Shown one piece after another: positions 24,559-34,800 of a stretch of 64,000 nt of DNA. Each line of letters begins with the position of its first letter. Positions within the stretch are counted from its first letter, which is position 1. The position numbers and the translations under genes were made by a program. The notes beneath the pieces are model-generated. The model was not told the DNA's origin and ran no database searches. It was given only the letters and a program-made list of their open reading frames with translations. The stretch is from NCBI GenBank assembly GCA_017532085.1, contig JAFXJT010000018.1:28360-92359 (forward strand). Direction: 5' to 3'. This DNA is from Oscillospiraceae bacterium (lineage in GTDB: Bacteria; Bacillota; Clostridia; Oscillospirales; Ruminococcaceae).

Positions 24559-27510
24559 TCACTCTTCCATTGCCGCCACAAGACTGCGCAGGCGGATGCG
24601 TGCCGCACCCAGATTGTTGATCTCATCAATCTTGAGCTGCGTATACAGCTTTCCATGGCGCTCTAAAATGGAACGAATCTCATCACTGGTAACCGCATCA
24701 ATTCCGCAGCCAAACGAAACCAGCTGCACCAACTGCATATCCGGCTGAGATGCCACATAATGAGCAGCCCGATACATTCTTGCATGATACGTCCATTGAT
24801 TCAACACCTGCAGTTTTTCATCAGTATGCGCCAGTTCTGCCACAGCATCCTCGGTGACTACCGCCATGCCGAGACCGGTGATCAGCTTGTGAATACCATG
24901 ATTGATCTCTTTGTCAATATGATAAGGACGACCGGCAAGAACAATAATTTTCTTGCCTTCTGCCCGTGCCTGTGCAATGATCTCCTGTCCACGAGCCGCT
25001 ACCGCATCACGATATTGCTTTTGTGCGGCATAAGCAGCATCCAGTGCAGCCTGAAGCCTGCCGCGCAGCGAATATCCTGCCAGACTGCGCTTGATGGCAC
25101 GGGCAACCCCCTTGGGATAATTCAGATCCATATAGGGAGTGATAAAATTCTTTGGTGTCAGCTTCGCATTATTTGCACGAAGCAGCTCCGGATAATAAGC
25201 AACCACAGGACAGTTATAATGATTGTCACTGCCGCCCTCATCCACATTATAGCTCATGCAGGGCCAGAAAATAAAATCGACTTTCTGTTCCAGCAGATCC
25301 TCAATATGACCATGAGCAAGCTTTGCGGGATAACATACCGTATCCGAAGGAATGGTATGCTGTCCTTGATAATACACATTGCGGTCACTTTCGCGGGAAA
25401 GCACCACACGGAAGCCAAGCTGTCTGAACAGTGTTGCCCAAAATGGCATCTGCTCATAAAAGCTCAGCGCAAGCGGCAGTCCCACCACGCCCACAAATTG
25501 GGCCGAATCGGATTGACCCTTGGATTCATCCTGTACGCCGTATTGCAGAATGCTCTGATATTTATAATCATACAGCGAGGGAATGGCGGAAGAAGTGCTT
25601 TTTCCGGCACCCTTTTCGCAGCGATTACCCGAAATATACTTACTGCCATCGGAAAACCGTACAATATTCAGCGCACAATTTGCAGTGCAGCCACCGCATT
25701 TTGCGCCTGTCGAGGTATAAGAAAACTGCGTCAGTGCCTCTGCCGAGATGAGCGTACTTTGCTCCGGGATATGCTCCTTTGCATACAAAGCGGCACCGAA
25801 TGCGCCCATCAGACCCGAAACAGCCGGACGAATGACCGGTCTGCCCAGCTCCATCTCAAAAGAGCGCAGCACGGCATCATTCAAGAATGTACCGCCCTGT
25901 ACAACAATATTCTGCCCAAGCTCCTCTACGGATTTGGCACGGATTACCTTGTAAACTGCATTTTTGATGATAGAAGCGGAAAGTCCGGCAGAGATATCCT
26001 CAACCGTAGCACCTTCCTTCTGCGCCTGTTTCACCGAGCTGTTCATGAATACAGTACAGCGCGAGCCGAGATCCACAGGATGCTCTGCAAACAAACCCAG
26101 CTGAGAGAACTCTGCAATATCATACCCCAATGCCAGCGCAAAGCTCTGAATAAACGAGCCGCAGCCCGAAGAACAAGCTTCATTGAGCATAATGCTGTCA
26201 ATGCTGTGATTGCGAATTTTGAAGCATTTGATATCCTGTCCGCCAATATCCATAATGAAATCCACATCCGGACAGAAATACGATGCTGCCTTAAAATGTG
26301 CAACGGTTTCTACAATGCCATGATCAATTCCAAGACCTGCACGAATCAGATCCTCACCGTAACCGGTTACTGCCGAAGCGCAGATATGCAGATCGGGATG
26401 CTTTTGTTCGTAGATCTTTTTGAGCTGCTTTACAATCCGATCCAATGGCTGTCCGCGGTTGGCTGCATAATGTGAATACAACAGCTCGCCGTTTTCGGTA
26501 ATCAGTACAAGCTTCGTGGTGGTAGAGCCGGCATCAATACCCAGAAACGCCTTTCCTGTCGTTGTTCGCAGATCGGCAAACGGCAGATCATGCTGTTTAT
26601 GCCGTGCGATAAATTCTTCATATTCTGCACGAGAAGCAAATAGCGGCTCGCTTGTGACCGTTGCAGATACCGCAACCGCATTGGAAACCTTATGAAGCGC
26701 CTCGGACAGAGTCATGCCCTCGCCGGATTGCTTTGCAAACATTGCACAGCCATATGCCACAAACACCGGTGCATTCTCCGGGAACACAGCATGTTCCTCA
26801 TCCAGCTCCAATGTCCGTACAAATGCCTGGCGCAAGCCCTGCAAAAAGGAAAGCGGACCGCCTAAAAACAGTACCTTGCCTTCGATGGAACGTCCTTGTG
26901 CCAAGCCCGAAACAGTCTGATCCACAACCGCCTGAAAAATACTTGCAGCAATATCCTCTCGTCGGGCACCCTGATTCAGCAGCGGCTGAATATCCGATTT
27001 GGCAAACACACCACATCGCGAAGCAATGGGATATCGCTTTTCCGCCTTCAAAGAAAGAGCATCCAGTTCATCTGCGGTAATCCCCAACAATGTTGCCATC
27101 TGATCAATAAAGGCACCGGTGCCACCGGCACAGGAACCGTTCATACGCTGCTCTGTACCGCCGGTCAGGAACATAATCTTGGCATCCTCACCGCCCAGCT
27201 CAATCACAGCATCTGCATCGGGATAATCCTGCTTGACAGCAATAAATGCTGCGTGCACTTCCTGTACAAAGGGAATTCCTGCACTTTGGGCAAGTCCAAG
27301 ACCTGCAGAACCCGTAATACAAACAGAAAACGCTGCATCTGCATAGGTTTGTACCAATGCTTCCAGTTGTTCTGTTACCGTTTCTCTCACACGGGAATAA
27401 TGCCGTTGATAGCAATGAGACAGGATCTTCCCCTGCTCATCCAACACAACGGTTTTTACAGTTGTTGAGCCGACATCAATGCCAAGCGAATACTGCGGCT
27501 GATTCGTCAC
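24559..27510 (-). CDS. double-activase acyl-CoA dehydratase activase with DUF2229 domain
   Basis: A 983-residue protein. Two BcrAD/BadFG ASKHA ATPase modules are seen, the first with GIDVGSTTVK and SCAGGTGAFIDQMA, the second with GIDAGSTTTKL and ACSSGCGSFIQSFA, whose Cys would hold a 4Fe-4S cluster at the dimer interface. A Cys-rich hinge CGGCTANC leads to DUF2229 (VVGLPLALSFYEQMPFW). The family uses ATP hydrolysis to push an electron into a partner dehydratase. The start is GTG at 27510, five bases after AAGGAGG. The C-terminal module of the usual fusion is supplied by the gene at 22707. Confidence 0.87.
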   Translation of the reverse strand: MTNQPQYSLGIDVGSTTVKTVVLDEQGKILSHCYQRHYSRVRETVTEQLEALVQTYADAAFSVCITGSAGLGLAQSAGIPFVQEVHAAFIAVKQDYPDADAVIELGGEDAKIMFLTGGTEQRMNGSCAGGTGAFIDQMATLLGITADELDALSLKAEKRYPIASRCGVFAKSDIQPLLNQGARREDIAASIFQAVVDQTVSGLAQGRSIEGKVLFLGGPLSFLQGLRQAFVRTLELDEEHAVFPENAPVFVAYGCAMFAKQSGEGMTLSEALHKVSNAVAVSATVTSEPLFASRAEYEEFIARHKQHDLPFADLRTTTGKAFLGIDAGSTTTKLVLITENGELLYSHYAANRGQPLDRIVKQLKKIYEQKHPDLHICASAVTGYGEDLIRAGLGIDHGIVETVAHFKAASYFCPDVDFIMDIGGQDIKCFKIRNHSIDSIMLNEACSSGCGSFIQSFALALGYDIAEFSQLGLFAEHPVDLGSRCTVFMNSSVKQAQKEGATVEDISAGLSASIIKNAVYKVIRAKSVEELGQNIVVQGGTFLNDAVLRSFEMELGRPVIRPAVSGLMGAFGAALYAKEHIPEQSTLISAEALTQFSYTSTGAKCGGCTANCALNIVRFSDGSKYISGNRCEKGAGKSTSSAIPSLYDYKYQSILQYGVQDESKGQSDSAQFVGVVGLPLALSFYEQMPFWATLFRQLGFRVVLSRESDRNVYYQGQHTIPSDTVCYPAKLAHGHIEDLLEQKVDFIFWPCMSYNVDEGGSDNHYNCPVVAYYPELLRANNAKLTPKNFITPYMDLNYPKGVARAIKRSLAGYSLRGRLQAALDAAYAAQKQYRDAVAARGQEIIAQARAEGKKIIVLAGRPYHIDKEINHGIHKLITGLGMAVVTEDAVAELAHTDEKLQVLNQWTYHARMYRAAHYVASQPDMQLVQLVSFGCGIDAVTSDEIRSILERHGKLYTQLKIDEINNLGAARIRLRSLVAAMEE

Positions 27511-27614
27511 GACGACCTCCTTGCTGCCCGATGCCATCTGGATCCGCATCGGTGAACCAATAAACAATATATCCATGCGCTTCGGAGAGATTCTCCACAG
27601 CGTATACATATATC

Positions 27615-27643
27615 ATTATATCATATTTTCGACAAAAAGAAAA
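27615..27643 (-). promoter_or_regulatory. possible promoter of the activase operon
   Basis: On the minus strand TATAAT (27620-27615) has a weak -35 TTTTCT (27643-27638) 17 bp upstream. The 315 bp gap 27511-27825 otherwise holds only the divergent GH74 promoter. Confidence 0.45.
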
Positions 27644-27732
27644 GTCTTTTTTTCTCTTTTTGCAAAAAATCCCTTCATTTGCCAAAATGTATTAAAAACC
27701 AAACTTTTTTAATAGAAAAACGAAAGTTGTTC

Positions 27733-27761
27733 TTGAAATGTTCATAATTTAATGGTATATT
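27733..27761 (+). promoter_or_regulatory. sigma-A promoter of the GH74 gene
   Basis: TTGAAA (27733-27738), 17 bp spacer, TATATT (27756-27761). Confidence 0.75.
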
Positions 27762-27825
27762 AAATAATGGACTGTTAGTGCAGTTCGAAAAAAGAGGGGA
27801 ATATTTAGGAAAAAAGGTGATTAAC

Positions 27826-30468
27826 ATGAAAAAACAAGCATTCCACCGCGGACTTTCGATATGTACCGCCGTTATGCTCATGCTTTCGGCAGCATCCATG
27901 TCCGCAATCAGCCGTCCATTGACGGCAAAAGCAGCATCCGCTGACATTTCGGATACCATGACGTGGGATACCGTGCGAATCGATGGAGGAGGATTCGTCA
28001 ACGGTGTCATCTCGGGCAAAACCCAAATGTATGCACGTACCGATGTAGGCGGCGCCTATCGCTTTGATCATCAAAAGCAGGAATGGGTGCAGTTGATGAG
28101 CTTTATCAATGAAGCTGATCGAGGTTTTTTAAGTGTGGATGCCATGTGTATGGATCCCACGGATGAAAACATCATCTATCTGCTGTGCGGCAGCGCCTAT
28201 TTCAGCGATGCCCGCACCTCCATTTTCAAATCCACCGATGCCGGTAAAACCTTTACCGAATATGACGTGACGGATTTGATTCAGGTTCACGGCAACGGCG
28301 ATGGTCGTCATCACGGCGAATCCATTGCAATCGATCCCGATAATCCCAAGGTGCTCTATTGCGGCGGCGATGTCAGTGAAAACAATACGCCTCTGATCTG
28401 GTCGCAGGATGGCGGTAAAACCTGGAAAAGTGTAGACGGCTACAGTGAGCTGGGCTATTTCTCCAAGACCACCAAGTGGCCCACATGGACGACTCATATG
28501 GTCAGCAGCATCACTGACGGTGCATATAACACCCAAAACGGTGTTGCTTCTATTCGGATTTACGACGGCAAGGTATATGTGGCAACCTCCATCACCGGTC
28601 AGGCCAATGTGGTGGTTGCTGATGTTGGATCCGATAACTTCAAGCCGCTCAGTGCAGATCTGCCAACCAATGTATTTCCGTCCCGCATCAATCAGGATGC
28701 CGACGGCAATCTGTTGATTACTTATGTTGCAGCCCTTGCATTCGGCAACGGCTCCGGCGGTATTTACCGTTATAATATCGCTGATGGCTCTGTGGATGAC
28801 ATCTCCCCTGTTAGCAACAGCTTCGGTGCCTGCCTCAGCGAACCCGATGATGCCAATACGCTGATCGCTACCACCTGTGCTGTCTGGAGCGCACAGAACT
28901 GGGAAAGCGAAAATACCTGCTGGGGCGAATGGCTGTATCGTTCCAAAGATGGCGGCGAAACATGGGAAACCATCTATCCCGGCAAAATGAGCGGCATCTG
29001 GGAATGGAATGATGAAGCAGGTGAGATGCAGCAATCTCAGCTGTATGATTTCCTCCATGATGGCGGATGCAGCTGGATCTATGGCAAAGCGATTCACTGG
29101 AGCGGTGCGCTGGCACTGGATCCGAAAGATCCTTCCAGAATGTTCGTGACTTCCGGTAACGGTATGTTCCGCTGGGAAGGCATCTGGACCGATGATCCCG
29201 TTGCTACTTTCCATGCAGTCGGCATCGAAGAAGTGGTGGCATTGGATATGTGCAGCGTTCCCGGCGGCCACAGCTATTCCGCAATCGGCGATTACGACGG
29301 CTTTATTCATTCTGATGTCAACAAAAGCGGTTTGCAGTATCAGCCTAACATGGGTTCTACCGCAGCCATTGCTTACTGTCCGCAGAATCCCGACGTGATG
29401 GTGCGTGTCAGCGAAAACGAAGCAAAAGGCTACTATTCTATCGATGGAGCCAAAACCTGGAAAGAGATGAAGGTTCCAAACGGCGGCGGTAAATGTGCCA
29501 TTGCCGAGCTGAAGGAAGGTTCCTATCGTTTCTTCAAATCCAGCAAGGATAATTCCAGTGTTTCCTATTCCGATGATTTTGGTGCTACATGGAACCAATG
29601 CTCCGGTCTGAAGGGTTCCAAAACCGCCTATCTGCTGGTAGAGCCTACGGATCCCTCTACAATATACGCTTATACCGCACAATATAATGAATACTGGTTC
29701 TACGATCAGACCAAATCCGAGCCCACTTTTGAAGATGCCCATTATGTCTTTATGGTCAGCAAGGATTACGGCAAGACCTTTACCGCTACGGATGTCTGTG
29801 TATATGACCAGTGCGATGTGGCAAACCGCATCGGCTATCTGGGCAAGGGTGAAATGGTAGTAGGTGCCGGTTGGCATGGTGCATATCATGTTACCGACAG
29901 CGGCGCTTCCATCGAAAAGCTCGACAGCGTATTCTACTGCAAGACCATCGGCTATGGCGCTCCCGAAAAGAAGGGCGGCTTGAATACACTGTATATGTAC
30001 GGTAAGCCGGCAGAATCCGATCCCGAAGGCATTTACCGCTCTACCGATGCCGGTCAGAGCTGGGTCTGCATCAACAAGGATCACCTTTATGGCGGCACCG
30101 GCAACGGCAATTTCCTGGTCGGTGATATGACGACATTCGGCAAGATCTATATGTCTACAGTTGGTGCCGGTATCGTATACGGTCAGATCGGCAGTGCTTC
30201 CGATATTACACCCGATCCTGATCCCGATCCCGATCCGAATCCGGATCCTGACACCATCTGGGGTGATGCTGACTGTGACGGCACCGTCAAAATCAATGAC
30301 GTAGTGCTGCTGAACCGTGTGATTGGTGAAGATCCTCAAGCCAAAATCACCACACAGGGTATGGCAAATTCCAAGGTGACCGGCAATGCCTCCGTGGCAG
30401 CAACAGATGCAAGCAAGATCCTGCAATATCTTGCCGGTATTATCACCGCCAAAGAACTGGCTCCATAA
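27826..30468 (+). CDS. GH74 xyloglucanase with dockerin
   Basis: An 880-residue secreted enzyme for xyloglucan. A signal peptide ends near AKA at residue 35. Two seven-bladed beta-propellers follow, shown by seven or more Asp-box/BNR turns (STDAGKTF, SQDGGKTW, SKDGGETW, SDDFGATW, SKDYGKTF, STDAGQSW). The GH74 N-terminal motif MYARTDVGGAYRFD carries a catalytic Asp (Asp73). A short Asp-Pro linker leads to a C-terminal type I dockerin with two calcium loops (DADCDGTVKINDVV and the degenerate SKVTGNASVAATDAS), so the enzyme docks on a cellulosome. AAGGTGA precedes the ATG. It has its own promoter and terminator. Confidence 0.95.
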   Translation: MKKQAFHRGLSICTAVMLMLSAASMSAISRPLTAKAASADISDTMTWDTVRIDGGGFVNGVISGKTQMYARTDVGGAYRFDHQKQEWVQLMSFINEADRGFLSVDAMCMDPTDENIIYLLCGSAYFSDARTSIFKSTDAGKTFTEYDVTDLIQVHGNGDGRHHGESIAIDPDNPKVLYCGGDVSENNTPLIWSQDGGKTWKSVDGYSELGYFSKTTKWPTWTTHMVSSITDGAYNTQNGVASIRIYDGKVYVATSITGQANVVVADVGSDNFKPLSADLPTNVFPSRINQDADGNLLITYVAALAFGNGSGGIYRYNIADGSVDDISPVSNSFGACLSEPDDANTLIATTCAVWSAQNWESENTCWGEWLYRSKDGGETWETIYPGKMSGIWEWNDEAGEMQQSQLYDFLHDGGCSWIYGKAIHWSGALALDPKDPSRMFVTSGNGMFRWEGIWTDDPVATFHAVGIEEVVALDMCSVPGGHSYSAIGDYDGFIHSDVNKSGLQYQPNMGSTAAIAYCPQNPDVMVRVSENEAKGYYSIDGAKTWKEMKVPNGGGKCAIAELKEGSYRFFKSSKDNSSVSYSDDFGATWNQCSGLKGSKTAYLLVEPTDPSTIYAYTAQYNEYWFYDQTKSEPTFEDAHYVFMVSKDYGKTFTATDVCVYDQCDVANRIGYLGKGEMVVGAGWHGAYHVTDSGASIEKLDSVFYCKTIGYGAPEKKGGLNTLYMYGKPAESDPEGIYRSTDAGQSWVCINKDHLYGGTGNGNFLVGDMTTFGKIYMSTVGAGIVYGQIGSASDITPDPDPDPDPNPDPDTIWGDADCDGTVKINDVVLLNRVIGEDPQAKITTQGMANSKVTGNASVAATDASKILQYLAGIITAKELAP

Positions 30469-30491
30469 TCTCTTGGAGTCAACATACAAAA

Positions 30492-30528
30492 CAGTCTCTG
30501 TACCTTCTTAGGTGCAGAGACTTTTTTG
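30492..30528 (+). terminator. terminator of the GH74 gene
   Basis: AGTCTCTG and GCAGAGAC with inner ACC/GGT pairing, followed by TTTTTTG. Confidence 0.88.
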
Positions 30529-30561
30529 GGCGATAGATGCATCAATCTCCACAAAAACCGT

Positions 30562-30590
30562 TGACAATTGCACTGCGATGTGTTAAAATT
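30562..30590 (+). promoter_or_regulatory. sigma-A promoter of fucO
   Basis: TTGACA (30562-30567), 17 bp spacer, TAAAAT (30585-30590). Confidence 0.85.
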
Positions 30591-30625
30591 AAACTATTAC
30601 GATAGAAAGGAAGTGTCACGGTATT

Positions 30626-31774
30626 ATGGCACAAAGAATCATACTCAACGGAACCTCTTATCATGGCGCAGGCGCTGTTGCCGAGCTGATCACAGAAATC
30701 AAAAGCAGAGGCTTTCAGAAAGCATTCGTTTGCTCAGATCCCGATCTGATCCGTTTCGGTGTAACCGCTAAAGTTACGGATCTGTTGGATCAAAATCAGC
30801 TTGCTTATGCAGTGTATTCCGACATCAAGCCCAATCCTACGATTCGGAATGTACAAAACGGTGTTGCAGCATTCCGTACTTCCGATGCAGATTATATCAT
30901 TGCTGTAGGCGGCGGCTCCTCTATGGATACCGCCAAAGCCATCGGCATTATCATCACCAATCCCGAATTCGAGGATGTACGCAGTCTTGAAGGCGTTGCT
31001 CCCACCAAAAATCCCTGCGTACCCATTCTGGCTGTCCCCACCACAGCCGGCACTGCTGCCGAGGTCACCATCAACTATGTGATCACCGATGAAGACAAGG
31101 ATCGCAAGATGGTTTGTGTAGATCCCCACGATATCCCCATCGTTGCGTTTGTGGATCCCGATATGATGAGCACCATGCCCGCTTCTCTGACCGCCGCTAC
31201 CGGTATGGATGCACTCACACATGCCATTGAAGGATTTACCACAAAGGCTGCGTGGACTATGACCGATATGTTCCATCTCAAGGCAATTGAAATCATTGCA
31301 GCTTCTCTGCGAGGTGCAGTTGCCAATACGCCGCAAGGCCGTGAGGGTATGGCGCTTGGTCAATATATCGCAGGCATGGGATTCTCAAACGTCGGTCTGG
31401 GTATTGTACATTCCATGGCTCATCCTTTGGGCGCTGTATATGATACACCTCATGGTGTCGCAAATGCGATTATTCTGCCTACTGTCATGGAATATAATGC
31501 TGAGGCAACCGGTGATAAATATCGCTATATTGCTGCCGCCATGGGTGTACAGGGTACAGAATCCATGAGTGTTGAGGAATACCGCAAGGCCGCTGTGGAT
31601 GCTGTCAAACAGCTTTCTCAGGATGTGGGAATTCCCGCTGATCTTAAGGAAATCGTGAAGGAAGAGGATCTGCGGTTCCTTGCTGAATCCGCTTATGCAG
31701 ATGCCTGTCGTCCCGGCAATCCCAAAGACACTTCTGTGGAAGAAATCGAAGCACTGTATCGTGCTCTGTTATAA
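30626..31774 (+). CDS. fucO: lactaldehyde reductase / 1,2-propanediol oxidoreductase
   Basis: A 382-residue iron-dependent group III alcohol dehydrogenase, close to E. coli FucO in length and local sequence (VGGGSSMDTAKAIGII, PTTAGTAAEVTINYVITDE, CVDPHDIP). Metal ligands are Asp195, His199 (TGMDALTHAIEG), His262 and His276 (IVHSMAHPLG, TPHGVA). It reduces lactaldehyde from fucose or rhamnose breakdown to 1,2-propanediol, regenerating NAD+. Rhamnose release fits the rhamnogalacturonan-type esterase encoded at 45.6 kb. It is monocistronic. Confidence 0.93.
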   Translation: MAQRIILNGTSYHGAGAVAELITEIKSRGFQKAFVCSDPDLIRFGVTAKVTDLLDQNQLAYAVYSDIKPNPTIRNVQNGVAAFRTSDADYIIAVGGGSSMDTAKAIGIIITNPEFEDVRSLEGVAPTKNPCVPILAVPTTAGTAAEVTINYVITDEDKDRKMVCVDPHDIPIVAFVDPDMMSTMPASLTAATGMDALTHAIEGFTTKAAWTMTDMFHLKAIEIIAASLRGAVANTPQGREGMALGQYIAGMGFSNVGLGIVHSMAHPLGAVYDTPHGVANAIILPTVMEYNAEATGDKYRYIAAAMGVQGTESMSVEEYRKAAVDAVKQLSQDVGIPADLKEIVKEEDLRFLAESAYADACRPGNPKDTSVEEIEALYRALL

Positions 31775-31783
31775 AGCAAAATG

Positions 31784-31824
31784 AAGCCTGAGAAGAAGGA
31801 TATTCTTCTCAGGCTTTCTGTTTG
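31784..31824. terminator. bidirectional terminator
   Basis: AAGCCTGAGAAGAA pairs with TTCTTCTCAGGCTT and is followed by a T-rich tail; it lies between convergent genes. Confidence 0.85.
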
Positions 31825-31893
31825 TATCCACAAACAATCGCAGCGGATGCCACTGCAGTTTGAATGGCATCCGCTGCATCTTTCATACATTGT

Positions 31894-34800
31894 TCAGAGC
31901 CGAAGTGTAAATGTGCTCTGCTCCTCGTTCCATTGAATGCCTGCAAACGGATCATCCTCAGGCGTTCCGGGCTGCTCAGTGGTGTCAACAGCGGCGGCTG
32001 CTGTTTCGGCAGGCGGCGCAGATGTAGGCTTTTCAGCCGGCTTTTCAGCCGACTTTTCAGCCGGCTTTGCAGCTTTGGGTGCAGGCGGCTCATCCGGCAG
32101 ATCCGGAAGATCATCCAGCAGACTGGCACGCATTCTGGCTTTCCGCTCTTCGGGTGTCTCACGCATACGCTGCTTGCGTTCGCGATCTTCCGGCAAATCC
32201 GGGAGATCATCCAGCAGGCTGGCACGCCGACGTGCCTTTGCCTCCTCGGGAGACAACTCCTTCTTTTCCGCCTTTTCCTTGACTTTTTTCTGCTTTTTAG
32301 GCTTTTCTTTTGCCTTGGCAGGCGAAGCGGCTGCCGATTCTTTTTCCTCAGAAAGCTGCGGTAATTTGGCATCCGGATTGACAGGAACAGACTTCTTACG
32401 TGCTTCTTCCAGCTCACGCTTAATACGCTCTGCGTAATTCAGCTCCTCATCCTCATCAAAGGTGCGATACTTTCTGCCCAAAGCAGGTGCAGCGGGCGTT
32501 TCTTCGGCTTGCACTGCTGTGGTATGCTTCTCATCAGCTGGCGCAGACAGCTCCGGCTCGATTCTGGGCTGCTTTGCCTTCTTTTCTGTGGCCTTAGGCA
32601 CAGAAACAGGCTCTGCAGCAGCTTTCGCACGAGAAGCGGCTTTCTCTTTTGCCTGTACCGACGGTTCCTCCATCACAGGTTCCGGTACGGATACAGGTGC
32701 AGTATCTGCCTTGACAGGCTTAGGCGCAGGTGCAGGTGCCACATCTGCCTCTGCAGACTTTGGCACAGATACCGACACAGCTTGAGGCTTCTTAGCAGCA
32801 GCATCCGATGCGGAATGCACCGCTGCAGAAGGCGGTTCTACATGCCAAGGTGCTGCCACCGGTCTCGATGCAGATGGCTCGGCTGTTGTTGTCTGTGCAG
32901 CGATCGGCTGAGATGCCGCAGGAGACGATGCACGGAACAAGAAATCCGGATCCGAATTTGCAGCCGGCGCTCTTTCTGCAACACGCTGCGGGACAGGCGG
33001 AGCCTGCCGCTGCTGCTGTTTCGGTTCTTCAAAGGTAGATTCCAAATTGGGCGTAAGTTTGACAAACTGCATCTGCATATTATGCTGCTTCGCATAACGC
33101 TCGGCAAAGGTGCCCTCTTCCGCATGCAGCCGGAAACGAGGACAATCGGTAAACGCATTTTCTCCGATCTCTGTCACAGATGCAGGAATCGCAATATCTG
33201 TCAAATTGGCGCAATGGCTGAAGGCAGAATGTCCGATTCGGGTCACGCCTTCGGGAATGATGATTTTCTGGATACCGGAATGATAAAACGCTTCGTTGCT
33301 GATTTCCGTCAGCGTAGAAGGAAGCTGTACAGTTTTCAAGGCACCGCAGCTGCTGAACATGGCATGACCGATTTGTGTAATTCCATCATGGAGCTTTACG
33401 GTATGCAATGCGGAACAGCCATGGAACACATATCCCTCTACCTTACGAATGGTACCGGGCAATTCGGCATATTCCAACTGTTCGCAATATGAAAATGCGC
33501 CATGCTGAATACGGGAAAGCCCATCGGGCAGACGAACCGTGCGCAGCGGAAGCTGTGCAAATGCAGCCGAACCGATACAACGCACACCAATCGGCACATC
33601 CACCTCAGGCTGCGTCGTATTGGCATGCAGCAGGATGTTGGCACCCACAATCGTAAACGGCTCATTTCTGCGGCTGAGCCAAGGTGTATAGGCGAAAGCA
33701 TCCACACCGATTTCGGTAACCGTAGAAGGAATTGAAACATCTGTGAGCACGCCGCAATTTGCAAACGCATTATCACCGATGCTGATGACGCCCTCCGGGA
33801 TCACCGCATTTCGCAGGCCACCGCGTTCAAAGGCGCGTGGGCCAATGCGGCGCACACCAATCGGAATGGGACTATATCCATCGGCACGAATCAAAAATCG
33901 TCCGACAATATAATGGCCGGCAGTCATGCGGAACAAAGGTGTATCCGCAAACGCATTGCCGGAAATTTCCAGCACGCTGTCGGGGATATACGCCTCGCAA
34001 AGACTGCTGCAATTACGGAAAGCATTCTGCTGAATATACTTAGGGCCATCGGGAATGACAATGGTACGCATAGAAGAACAACCACAGCATACACCATCAC
34101 TGATGGATTCCAGACGGGAAGAAAACCGCAGCTCTGTCAGAGACATACAATCCCGAAGCGCCTCGTTCTCCATAATCTTCAAGGTATCGGGCATATAAAA
34201 CCGACGCATTGCGGTACAGCCCTGGAATGCGTTTTTCGCAACCACTTCAATGCCCTGGGGCAAAATCACCTCCAGCAGCGGACATTCACGGAATGCAAAT
34301 CGGCCGATCCGACGCAATGTGCTGGGAAGATAAATCCGCTGGAGACTGCGGCAGCCATTAAAGGCATAGCTGCCGATTTCCACAACACCTTCCGGAATGA
34401 CAACGGAAACCAATTGTTTATTCTGTTCAAAGGCATGGTTGCCGATGCGAATAACGCCCTGCGGCACCATAATATCACGCACATTATACTCCTGCGTATA
34501 TTTGCGGAGCACACCATATTCAATATAAAATGCAGGATTACAACCACGCAGCAATGTTGCCTCTTTTTCGGTATAGCACATAATGCCGTGCTCGATGGCA
34601 AACTGATGCGCCACGCTGCCGGTGCAGGTTGTGATGGTCTTGAGATGATGCTCGGTGCCAAAGGCATAGGGATGCAGCTTTGTCACAGAGGGCGGAATGA
34701 TGACACATTTCAATTCGGAACAATCCGCAAACGCATCCTCACAGATCTCAGTAACGGTTTCGGGAATATAAATCTGTGTCAAAGAGGTGCAGCAAGCAAA

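Noticed and set aside
24760-26475. Plus-strand open frame of 571 codons opposite the activase gene
   Set aside because: Antisense shadow with no motif or ribosome site; the minus-strand ASKHA motifs are unmistakable.
30210-30255. GATCCC/GATCCG repeats
   Set aside because: They code for the Asp-Pro linker before the dockerin of the GH74 enzyme.
28129-30489. Long minus-strand open frame of 786 codons opposite the GH74 gene
   Set aside because: It is antisense to a gene with clear domains, has no ribosome site or recognisable motif, and its composition is that of a reversed coding frame.
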